This document shows, piece after piece, positions 51,009-57,597 of a stretch of DNA of 57,597 nt. This stretch comes from Megamonas hypermegale_A (GTDB taxonomy: Bacteria > Bacillota > Negativicutes > Selenomonadales > Selenomonadaceae), in NCBI RefSeq assembly GCF_030371585.1, contig NZ_JAUDCE010000010.1; one strand, given 5' to 3'. A model generated the notes under the pieces. It was not told where the DNA came from, searched no databases, and saw nothing but the letters and a program-made list of their open reading frames with translations. Position 1 is the stretch's first letter. Each line of letters opens with the position of its first letter. The translations under genes were made by a program, and so were the position numbers.

Positions 51009-52319
51009 ATGGATAATAAACCGAACAACAATATACCGATTGTTGCCAAAGAATATAGACTGTATTTTTTCCTGCTGGTATTCTGTTTTGCTCTGTGGGG
51101 ACTGCTCAACAATATGAACGATACGCTTGTACCGGCGTTTGCTAAGATTTTCATGATAAAAGCAGTTGACTCATCTCTTGTGCAGGTGGCATTTTATGGC
51201 GCTTATGCAGTGCTTGCCATGCCGGCAGCGTTCATCATCAAGAAATATTCGTACCGTGTCGGCGTTCTCGTCGGTCTCGGCTTTTACATGGTTGGTGCTT
51301 TCGGCTACGTTCCGGCGGCACTATTGCAAAATTATAATCTGTTTCTCGTTTCCATTTTCGTTCTGGCATGCGGTCTGTCCGTGCTGGAAACGACCTGCAA
51401 TCCGTTCGTACTGTCGCTCGGTGCACAGGAAACGAGCGTACGCCGCTTGAATTTTGCACAGGCGTTCAATCCGGTGGGTTCCATTGCCGGCCTGTTTTTC
51501 GCAAAATATCTTATTCTTGCCAATTTAAATCCGGCCGACCTCGATGCGCGTATGGCAATGTCGGCGGATGAACTTGCCGCTATTCGCCATACGGAGCTGT
51601 TCTGGATTTGCGTACCGTATATCGGTCTCATTTTTGTTGCTGTAATTTTATGGCTTATTTTTTTCAAGAGTAAATTAAACGAAAAAGACGCACGTACGGC
51701 AATGACTGTGCCGGAAGCGTTCAAGAAACTGTTCAGCAAACCGCGCTATTACTGGGGCGTATTCACGCAGTTCTTCTATGTAGGCGTGCAGGTGGCTGTT
51801 TGGACATGGACGATTAAATACATCATGACGACGGAACATATCGTCGAACATGAAGCCGTTGACTACTTTATTATTTCCATGGTGCTGTTCATCATCTTCC
51901 GCTATGTCTGCGTATATCTGATGAAATATTTCGTTCCGGCGAAAATGATGGCGGTGTTTGCTGTTGCTGGTATCGTATGCTGTCTTGGTACAATTTATCT
52001 GCCTGCCAGCGTTTCCATCTGGTGCCTTATTGCGATTTCTGGCTGCATGAGCCTGATGTTCCCGACTATTTACGGTATTGCACTGCGCAATCTTGGTCCG
52101 GAAGTAAAATTTGGTGCGGCAGGTCTTATCATGGCAATTCTCGGCGGAGCGGTAGTGCCGCCGGTTATGGGCTGGCTCGTGGACTCCGGTGCGCTTAATT
52201 TCTTAATCAGCGGTTTCTCCGTAGAGGAAGCTTCCATTCGAACGGCATACTATTTCCCTATCGTATGTTTTGCTATCGTACTTATTTATTCTCTCGCATT
52301 CAGAAATGTAAAAGATTAA
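51009..52319 (+). CDS. fucP: L-fucose:H+ symporter
   Basis: A 436-residue major-facilitator permease with 12 predicted helices. FALWGLLNNMNDTLVPAFAK near residue 30 and the VLETTCNPFVLSLG stretch near 120 match FucP, including the acidic residue in helix 1 used for proton coupling. GAGGAG precedes the ATG. It is the third gene after promoter block 2. Other hexoses are possible substrates, but the context supports fucose. Confidence 0.9.
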   Translation: MDNKPNNNIPIVAKEYRLYFFLLVFCFALWGLLNNMNDTLVPAFAKIFMIKAVDSSLVQVAFYGAYAVLAMPAAFIIKKYSYRVGVLVGLGFYMVGAFGYVPAALLQNYNLFLVSIFVLACGLSVLETTCNPFVLSLGAQETSVRRLNFAQAFNPVGSIAGLFFAKYLILANLNPADLDARMAMSADELAAIRHTELFWICVPYIGLIFVAVILWLIFFKSKLNEKDARTAMTVPEAFKKLFSKPRYYWGVFTQFFYVGVQVAVWTWTIKYIMTTEHIVEHEAVDYFIISMVLFIIFRYVCVYLMKYFVPAKMMAVFAVAGIVCCLGTIYLPASVSIWCLIAISGCMSLMFPTIYGIALRNLGPEVKFGAAGLIMAILGGAVVPPVMGWLVDSGALNFLISGFSVEEASIRTAYYFPIVCFAIVLIYSLAFRNVKD

Positions 52320-52336
52320 TTTTAGTTTAGAAAGTT

Positions 52337-52383
52337 TATTGTGCCGGTATATTAGTTCTTAGAAAAATTAACTGGCACAATAA
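52337..52383 (+). repeat. Palindromic repeat family, copy 13 (ends only)
   Basis: About 47 bp: TTATTGTGCCGGT and ACTGGCACAATAA with only TATTAGTTCTTAGAAAAATTA-like sequence between them. The conserved core hairpin is missing while the outer inverted repeat is intact. It lies between fucP and the next gene. Confidence 0.75.
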
Positions 52384-52406
52384 GTATTAAAAAAGGAGTT
52401 TTTATC

Positions 52407-53003
52407 TTGAAAAATACGGTTATTGCAATCAGCCGTCAATACGGCAGCGGCGGCAGAGAACTTGCCAATATTCTGGCGGAAAAACTAGGCTACAAATTAT
52501 ACGACCGCCAAATCGTGCATATGGCGGCGGCGCAGCTCGGCATCAGCGATATGAACGAAACGCAGCTAAAGGAGTTCGAGGACAAAGTTCCGCCGTTATC
52601 CTTAAAATTCATGCCGTTTTACATTTTCGGCATGAGCGGCGCCAAACCGATGAACCACAAAATGTTTGAACAGGAAGCAGAAATCGTACGCCGTCTGGCA
52701 AATGACGGCAACTGCATTATTCTGGGACGTTGTGCCGATGTGATTTTGCGCGATAATCCGAATGTATGTTCCGTTTTTGTCTGTGCCAATGACGAGTTCA
52801 GAGCAAAACGCGGTCTGGAAGTATATGAAGGAAAATCCGTCATTGAATTAAATCAGGAAGATGCTAAACGTGCCGAATACTATGCTTATTATACCGGCAA
52901 GGAATGGGGCAATCCGAAAAACTATGATTTATGCGTGAATACAAGTTATAAACCGTTGGCGGAAATTGCAGATATAATTATTGAATATGTGAATAAAGAT
53001 TAA
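52407..53003 (+). CDS. Cytidylate-kinase-like protein
   Basis: A 198-residue protein of the cytidylate kinase-like family. The P-loop-like ISRQYGSGGRELA is at residues 8-20, and GRCADVIL follows near 107. It differs from housekeeping Cmk and its substrate is unknown; such proteins are often attached to sugar or transport operons. TTG start at 52407 with AAGGAG upstream. It ends the fuc region, with a terminator after it. Confidence 0.8.
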   Translation: MKNTVIAISRQYGSGGRELANILAEKLGYKLYDRQIVHMAAAQLGISDMNETQLKEFEDKVPPLSLKFMPFYIFGMSGAKPMNHKMFEQEAEIVRRLANDGNCIILGRCADVILRDNPNVCSVFVCANDEFRAKRGLEVYEGKSVIELNQEDAKRAEYYAYYTGKEWGNPKNYDLCVNTSYKPLAEIADIIIEYVNKD

Positions 53004-53005
53004 AT

Positions 53006-53047
53006 AAAAGCCGGGGAAGAGTGTATCTTCTTCGGCTTTTTTATTTT
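53006..53047 (+). terminator. Terminator after the cytidylate-kinase-like gene
   Basis: AAAAGCCG..GGAAGA pairs with TCTTC..CGGCTTTT, followed by a T-rich tail. Confidence 0.8.
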
Positions 53048-53053
53048 TTCAAT

Positions 53054-53083
53054 TTGACAAGATATGCCCAAAACGGGTAATAT
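53054..53083 (+). promoter_or_regulatory. Promoter of the RpiR regulator gene
   Basis: A consensus TTGACA (53054-53059) and TAATAT (53078-53083), spacer 18. Confidence 0.55.
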
Positions 53084-53129
53084 AAATTGCAAGTTGAAGA
53101 AATTTAGATAGTGTTAGGAGTAAAAGAAT

Positions 53130-53921
53130 ATGCTGCTGGAAGATTTGGTGAACAATAATCTGTCGAAGTTAAATCCTACGGATTTGATTGTTTGGCGCTA
53201 TATTTACGCGCATAAAAAGGAATGCTGCTATATCTCCATTTACGATATAGCCGATGCCTGCAACGTTTCGCGTACAACGGTGCTGCGCTTCGCGAAAAAG
53301 CTGGGGCTGGACGGGTTCAGTGATTTGAAGATGATGTTGAAAATGCAGATAAGCCAGGCGTGGGAAAAGCCGTCGGTGGATATCGCGCAGGCTTCGATAA
53401 ATCTCTGCCAAAAAGTAGGCGAAGAGGTAGCCAAGCAGGATTTCACGCGCATAAACAAATTGCTGTACAATGCCAAACGGATATTTATCTATTCCTCCGG
53501 TCACGTGCAGAAAAATGTGGGCAATGAGTTGCTGCGCCTGTTCGTGAACTGCAATGTGTACATGTACGAAATCAAAGGCTCGGATGAATTCAGGATTACA
53601 TTGCACCACGCGACGAAGGACGATTTATTCATCATCGTATCGCTCACGGGTGAATCGGAGCGCGTGGTGGAATTTGCACAGAAACTGCATGCTCAGGGCA
53701 TACCACTCATCTCGTTCACGCACTTAAAGAGCAATAAACTGGCAAGTCTCAGCACGGAAAGTGTCTATGTGACGACGATATCACTGCCTGCAAGACTGGA
53801 AGGGGCGAGCTACGAATCCATGCTCGGCTTTTTCGTGGCGGCGGAAATATGGTTTGTCAGTTACAGCCAGTATTGCGCGGAACAAATCAGCAGTGACGAT
53901 GAAGCAAATATGAATGAATAG
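53130..53921 (+). CDS. RpiR/MurR-family regulator
   Basis: A 263-residue regulator with an N-terminal helix-turn-helix (about residues 30-70; SIYDIADACNVSRTTVLRFAKKLG) and a C-terminal SIS domain (about 110-240; IFIYSSGHVQKN and IIVSLTGESERVVEFA) that binds phosphosugars. It lies upstream of the GH4-PTS genes on the same strand, separated by a terminator, so it probably senses the phosphorylated alpha-glucoside taken up by the PTS. AGGAG precedes the ATG. Confidence 0.87.
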   Translation: MLLEDLVNNNLSKLNPTDLIVWRYIYAHKKECCYISIYDIADACNVSRTTVLRFAKKLGLDGFSDLKMMLKMQISQAWEKPSVDIAQASINLCQKVGEEVAKQDFTRINKLLYNAKRIFIYSSGHVQKNVGNELLRLFVNCNVYMYEIKGSDEFRITLHHATKDDLFIIVSLTGESERVVEFAQKLHAQGIPLISFTHLKSNKLASLSTESVYVTTISLPARLEGASYESMLGFFVAAEIWFVSYSQYCAEQISSDDEANMNE

Positions 53922-53924
53922 AAA

Positions 53925-53963
53925 AAAGCACTCTGCCGGAAAATTCGGGCGGGAGTGCTTTTA
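53925..53963 (+). terminator. Terminator after the RpiR gene
   Basis: AAAAGCACTC pairs with GAGTGCTTTT, with an inner GCC/GGC pairing. Confidence 0.75.
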
Positions 53964-53992
53964 TTTATATTATTTATAATCTACAAAGAGCG

Positions 53993-54010
53993 GCTGTGAT
54001 ATATCACAGC
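53993..54010. promoter_or_regulatory. Perfect 18-bp palindrome upstream of the GH4 gene
   Basis: GCTGTGATATATCACAGC. It could be an operator of the RpiR regulator or a site for a CRP/FNR-type activator, although the TGTGA and TCACA halves are 4, not 6, bases apart. Its centre lies about 97 bases upstream of the start expected from the promoter at 54064. Confidence 0.5.
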
Positions 54011-54063
54011 AGGTGTGATAAAGTGCAACCGGCGGTTACAATGCCCTAAAAGCCTTGAAACTA

Positions 54064-54092
54064 TTGCATTTGTGAGTGCTATGCGATATTAT
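54064..54092 (+). promoter_or_regulatory. Promoter of the GH4-PTS unit
   Basis: TTGCAT (54064-54069) and TATTAT (54087-54092), spacer 17. AAGGGG precedes the ATG at 54163. Confidence 0.55.
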
Positions 54093-54162
54093 AAAGACAC
54101 AAGGTTGATAACAAACAAAAACAAAGACATAAACAGTATTTATACAAAAAGGGGTTTTAACA

Positions 54163-55494
54163 ATGAAAAAATCTTCAATCGTAATCGCCGGCGGCGGCTC
54201 TACTTTTACACCGGGTATCGTAATGATGCTTTTAGACCATGTGGACCGTTTCCCGCTCCGTCAAATTAAATTCTATGATAACGACGCAGCTCGCCAGGAA
54301 AAAATCGCTAAAGCATGTGCTATTCTGTTAAAAGAAAGAGCACCGGAAATCGCTTTCTCCTATACGACTGACCCGAAAGAAGCATTCACTGATGTTGATT
54401 TCGTTATGGCTCATATCCGTGTCGGCAAATACGCAATGCGTGAAAAAGATGAAAAAATTCCGATGAAACACGGCGTATTCGGTCAGGAAACTTGCGGCCC
54501 TGGCGGAATTGCTTACGGTATGCGCTCCATCGGCGGCGTAATTGAAATCCTTGATTACATGGAAAAATATTCCCCGAACGCTTGGATGCTCAACTACTCC
54601 AATCCGGCTGCAATCGTTGCTGAAGCAACAAGAAGACTGCGTCCGAACTCCAAAATCATCAACATCTGCGATATGCCGGTCGGCATTGAAGACAGAATGG
54701 CTGAAATCTTAGGTCTCCCGGGTGGCAGAAAAGATATGTGCGTTCGTTATTACGGTCTCAACCACTTCGGCTGGTGGTGCGATATCCGCGACAAAGAAGG
54801 CAATGATTTAATGCCTCGCATCAAAGAACATGTTGCTAAATACGGCTACGTTGTAAATCCGCAGACTCATAACGATGAAGCAAGCTGGAACGATACTTTC
54901 GCTAAAGCAAAAGACGTTTATGCTGTAGACCCGGATACTCTGCCGAACACTTACCTCAAATATTATTTATATCCTGATTATGTATTCAATCATGACAATC
55001 AGCATCCTGACCATACACGTGCTAACGAAGTTATGGAAGGACGCGAAAAGAACGTATTCGCCGCAGCACAGGAAATCGTGGACAAAGGCACGGCTGTTGA
55101 CTGCAAATTCAAGAGCGACGACCATGCAAGCTATATCGTAGACCTTGCAGAAGCTATCGCTTTCAATAAAAAAGCACGTATGCTCTTAATCGTTCAGAAC
55201 GACGGTGCAATCTCCAACTTCGACCCGACGGCTATGGTTGAAATTCCTTGTATCGTAGGCTCCAACGGTTATGAAAAAATTTCTATCGGCAAAATTCCTC
55301 AGTTCCAGAAAGGTCTCATGGAAGAACAGGTTTCTGTAGAAAAACTCGTTGTTGAAGCTTGGATTACAGGCAGCTATCAGAAACTGTGGCAGGCACTCAC
55401 GCTGTCCAAAACTGTACCGAGCGCTTCCGTTGCCAAAGCAATTCTGGATGATTTAATCGAAGCAAATAAAGATTACTGGCCTGAACTTAAATAA
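54163..55494 (+). CDS. GH4 6-phospho-alpha-glucosidase
   Basis: A 443-residue NAD+- and Mn2+-dependent glycosidase that hydrolyses maltose 6'-phosphate and related phospho-alpha-glucosides. The NAD loop GGGSTFTPGIV is at residues 10-20. C169-D170-M-P is the marker of the phospho-alpha-glucosidase branch, and N200-H201 supplies the other metal ligand; these match Bacillus GlvA C171 and H202. It pairs with the PTS permease downstream, as in glvA-glvC or malH. Names glvA, malH and aglA are used in different genera, so no symbol is given. Confidence 0.9.
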   Translation: MKKSSIVIAGGGSTFTPGIVMMLLDHVDRFPLRQIKFYDNDAARQEKIAKACAILLKERAPEIAFSYTTDPKEAFTDVDFVMAHIRVGKYAMREKDEKIPMKHGVFGQETCGPGGIAYGMRSIGGVIEILDYMEKYSPNAWMLNYSNPAAIVAEATRRLRPNSKIINICDMPVGIEDRMAEILGLPGGRKDMCVRYYGLNHFGWWCDIRDKEGNDLMPRIKEHVAKYGYVVNPQTHNDEASWNDTFAKAKDVYAVDPDTLPNTYLKYYLYPDYVFNHDNQHPDHTRANEVMEGREKNVFAAAQEIVDKGTAVDCKFKSDDHASYIVDLAEAIAFNKKARMLLIVQNDGAISNFDPTAMVEIPCIVGSNGYEKISIGKIPQFQKGLMEEQVSVEKLVVEAWITGSYQKLWQALTLSKTVPSASVAKAILDDLIEANKDYWPELK

Positions 55495-55526
55495 TTTAGC
55501 TCCACCATTAAGATATTAAGATTGAG

Positions 55527-55560
55527 GCACGAAGCAGTAGCTTTGTGCCTCCTTTCTTGA
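55527..55560 (+). other. Hairpin between the GH4 and PTS genes
   Basis: GAGGCACGAAGC and GCTTTGTGCCTC enclose AGTA, followed by CTTTCTT. A weak terminator or an mRNA-processing hairpin that would set different levels for the two genes. The rest of 55495-55661 shows nothing recognisable. Confidence 0.5.
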
Positions 55561-55661
55561 GGAAAAATAGTTAGACAATTTATATGATTTTCATAAGTAA
55601 TAAAGTTGGTTTCATATTATTAATAGAAGAGTTATTTTAAAATGAAAGGACGGCAAGGAAA

Positions 55662-57597
55662 ATGGCTTTTAGTAAAGACGTTGTAATGCAGAAAATACAG
55701 CGTTTCGGCGGCGCGATGTTTACACCAGTTATAATGTTCGGTGTGTTCGGTATTTTCGTAGCAATTTCCATTTTATGTAAAAACCCGATGATTTTCGGCA
55801 GCATTGCTGAAAAAGGAACGGCTTGGTATGATTTCTGGTATATTATTGAACAGGGTGCTTGGACGGTATTTAATCAGCTCCCGTTGCTGTTCGTAATCGG
55901 TCTGCCTATCGGTCTGGCGAAAAAGGAAAATGCCAGAGCCGTTATGGAAGCATTTTTGATTTATCTTATTTTCAACTATTTCGTATGCGGTATGCTCACA
56001 CTTTGGGGTCCGACCTTCGGTGTTGACTTTGCACAGGACCCGGTTCCGGGCAGCGGTCTTACGACAATCGCCAATATTAAAACACTCGATACAAGCATGG
56101 TAGGTGCCATCTTAATCGCTTCTCTCGCCGTTTGGTTACATAACAAGTTATTCGATGTTGATGTACCGGAATGGCTCGGTTTGTTCAAAGGTTCTTCCCT
56201 CGTTGTTGTCGCAGGTTTCGCTCTCATGCTGCCTGTTGCTCTCCTCTTCTGCCTTATCTGGCCGCATTTCCAGGCTGCCATTGCTTCGCTGCAGGGCTTT
56301 TTAACAAGTGCCGGTGTGCTCGGCGTATGGGTTTATACATTCCTCGAACGTATCCTCATTCCGACCGGTCTGCATCACTTCATCTACATTCCGTTCATCT
56401 TCGGTCCGGCCGTTGTTGACGGCGGTATTCAGGCTTACTGGCTCCAGCACATTCAGCAGTTCGCACAGTCCACTCAGCCGCTTATCGAACTGTTCCCGCA
56501 GGGCGGTTTTGCACTGCACGGCATGAGCAAAATGTTTGGCTGCCCTGGTATCGCACTGGCTATCTATTTCACGGCTAAGAAAGAAAACCGTAAAAAAGTC
56601 GGCTCCTTACTGTTCCCGGCTGCAATCGTTGCCCTTCTCTGCGGTATTACTGAACCGCTCGAATTCACATTCTTATTCGTTGCTCCTGTACTGTTCTTAA
56701 TCCACGCCCTGCTCGCCGGTACATTTGCAGCTACGCTGTATTTCTTCGGCGTAACCGGTAACTTCGGCGGCGGTCTTCTGGACTGCGCATTGTTCCAGAA
56801 CTGGATACCACTGTTTAACAATCATTGGGATACGTACCTCACTCAGATTATTATCGGTTTAATCTTCACATGCATCTGGTTCATTGTATTCAGAACATTA
56901 ATCATAAAACTCAATCTGAAAACGCCTGGCCGCGGCGATGATGAAGAAATCAAACTCTACAGAAAAGCTGACTACAAAGCGAAAAAAGCGGGCGAACATA
57001 TGGACGAACGCGACATGAAAGCGGCAGCATTCCTGCAGGCACTCGGCGGTAAAAACAATATCGCTGACGTTACAAACTGTGCAACCCGTCTGCGTGTAAC
57101 GGTTAAAGACGACAGCCTCGTACAGCCGGCAGGTGCATTTACGGCGGCGGGCGCACATGGTCTTGTTCATAACGGTCATGCAATTCAGGTAATTGTCGGT
57201 CTTTCCGTACCGCAGGTTCGTGAACGTTTTGAAGCACTGCTTCAGGCACCGGACGAAGAAATTCCTACATTCGATACTCAGGAAGTAGCGGCTGAAGCTG
57301 AAAAACCTGTCAGTGAAGCTACAAAGGAAAAATATGATGCGCATTTGAAAGCATTTGCTACAGGTCATCTTGTACCGATTGAAAAAGTTCCGGATGAAGC
57401 ATTCGCTTCCAAAGCAATGGGCGACGGCGTAGGCATTACTCCGACGGATAAATACATCACTGCTCCGGCAGACGGCTCCGTCATGATGGTAATGGAAACG
57501 ACAGGTCATGCACTTGGATTGAAACTTACAACCGGTCTTGAAATTTTAATTCATATCGGCATTGATACGGTAAATATGAACGGCGACGGTTTTAAAG
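55662..57597 (+). CDS. PTS alpha-glucoside permease, IICBA (truncated by window end)
   Basis: At least 645 codons with no stop before the window ends. A glucose-superfamily IIC membrane domain (about residues 1-425) is followed by a IIB domain with the phosphorylated C473 in DVTNCATRLR, and then by a IIA domain (from about 575), whose HIGIDTVNMNG lies at the edge. The close likeness to GlvC/MalB-type permeases and the GH4 gene upstream indicate maltose-like alpha-glucosides. GlvC itself is IICB only, so the fused IIA is a difference. ATG at 55662 with AAAGGA about 11 bases upstream. Confidence 0.87.
   Translation, partial: MAFSKDVVMQKIQRFGGAMFTPVIMFGVFGIFVAISILCKNPMIFGSIAEKGTAWYDFWYIIEQGAWTVFNQLPLLFVIGLPIGLAKKENARAVMEAFLIYLIFNYFVCGMLTLWGPTFGVDFAQDPVPGSGLTTIANIKTLDTSMVGAILIASLAVWLHNKLFDVDVPEWLGLFKGSSLVVVAGFALMLPVALLFCLIWPHFQAAIASLQGFLTSAGVLGVWVYTFLERILIPTGLHHFIYIPFIFGPAVVDGGIQAYWLQHIQQFAQSTQPLIELFPQGGFALHGMSKMFGCPGIALAIYFTAKKENRKKVGSLLFPAAIVALLCGITEPLEFTFLFVAPVLFLIHALLAGTFAATLYFFGVTGNFGGGLLDCALFQNWIPLFNNHWDTYLTQIIIGLIFTCIWFIVFRTLIIKLNLKTPGRGDDEEIKLYRKADYKAKKAGEHMDERDMKAAAFLQALGGKNNIADVTNCATRLRVTVKDDSLVQPAGAFTAAGAHGLVHNGHAIQVIVGLSVPQVRERFEALLQAPDEEIPTFDTQEVAAEAEKPVSEATKEKYDAHLKAFATGHLVPIEKVPDEAFASKAMGDGVGITPTDKYITAPADGSVMMVMETTGHALGLKLTTGLEILIHIGIDTVNMNGDGFK

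Overview
The window looks like the chromosome of a Negativicutes bacterium, that is, a Firmicutes lineage with an outer membrane, probably a Selenomonadales-type anaerobe. A trimeric autotransporter with a YadA-type outer-membrane anchor implies a second membrane. The rest of the gene order is plainly Firmicutes: ctsR-mcsA-mcsB-clpC-radA-yacL-ispD-ispF-gltX-cysE-cysS-mrnC, a TPP-riboswitch thiSFGH operon and an L19 leader. The genus is not determined.

Layout. 1-4400: adhesin gene and three small unknown genes. 4500-4820: a probable type I toxin-antitoxin locus (27-residue membrane peptide plus convergent antisense RNA). 4850-8000: thiamine thiazole operon (thiS, F, G, H, minus strand) behind a TPP riboswitch. 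8005-18940: housekeeping genes (DMT transporter, RNase H, tsaD, mnmA, rarA, dut, tRNA-Cys and tRNA-Gly, birA, coaX, dusB, DUF368 carrier). 19001-22424: an orphan HipA-like kinase, an O-acetylhomoserine sulfhydrylase and a Tat-type amidase. 22780-23800: rplS and lepB. 23870-37860: a long minus-strand run from ctsR to mrnC covering protein quality control, DNA repair, MEP isoprenoid synthesis, tRNA charging and cysteine synthesis. 37981-41907: HlyD-type adaptor, LarC N-terminal part, tRNA-Arg, UPF0210 and an ACT-domain protein. 42195-44884: two overlapping radical SAM genes. 45109-53003: L-fucose catabolism (AraC regulator, fucI, fucA, fucK, fucU, fucP, plus a cytidylate-kinase-like gene). 53130-57597: an RpiR regulator, a GH4 phospho-alpha-glucosidase and a PTS permease cut by the window end.

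The most striking non-genic feature is a family of about 122-bp intergenic palindromes, seen 13 times from 8.9 kb to 52.4 kb. Each has outer terminal inverted repeats (about TTGTGCTAGT / ACTAGCACAA), an inner 20-23 bp A+T-rich stem (AGCAGTATAATAGTTTATAT-type) and a conserved 26-30 nt loop. Stem variants change on both arms together. One copy has its core inverted relative to its arms, one keeps only the outer ends, and one has lost a stem arm. They lie between convergent, divergent and co-directional genes, including inside operons.

The fucose genes form two transcription units. A 70-bp block with a good -10 and poor -35 box is repeated upstream of fucI and of fucK, which suggests one activator, most simply the divergent AraC protein, drives both. 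Non-ATG starts are common here (TTG for thiS, tsaD, cysE, the cytidylate-kinase-like gene and others; apparently ATT or ATA for RNase H). All functions are inferred from reading the sequence; no database search was possible.
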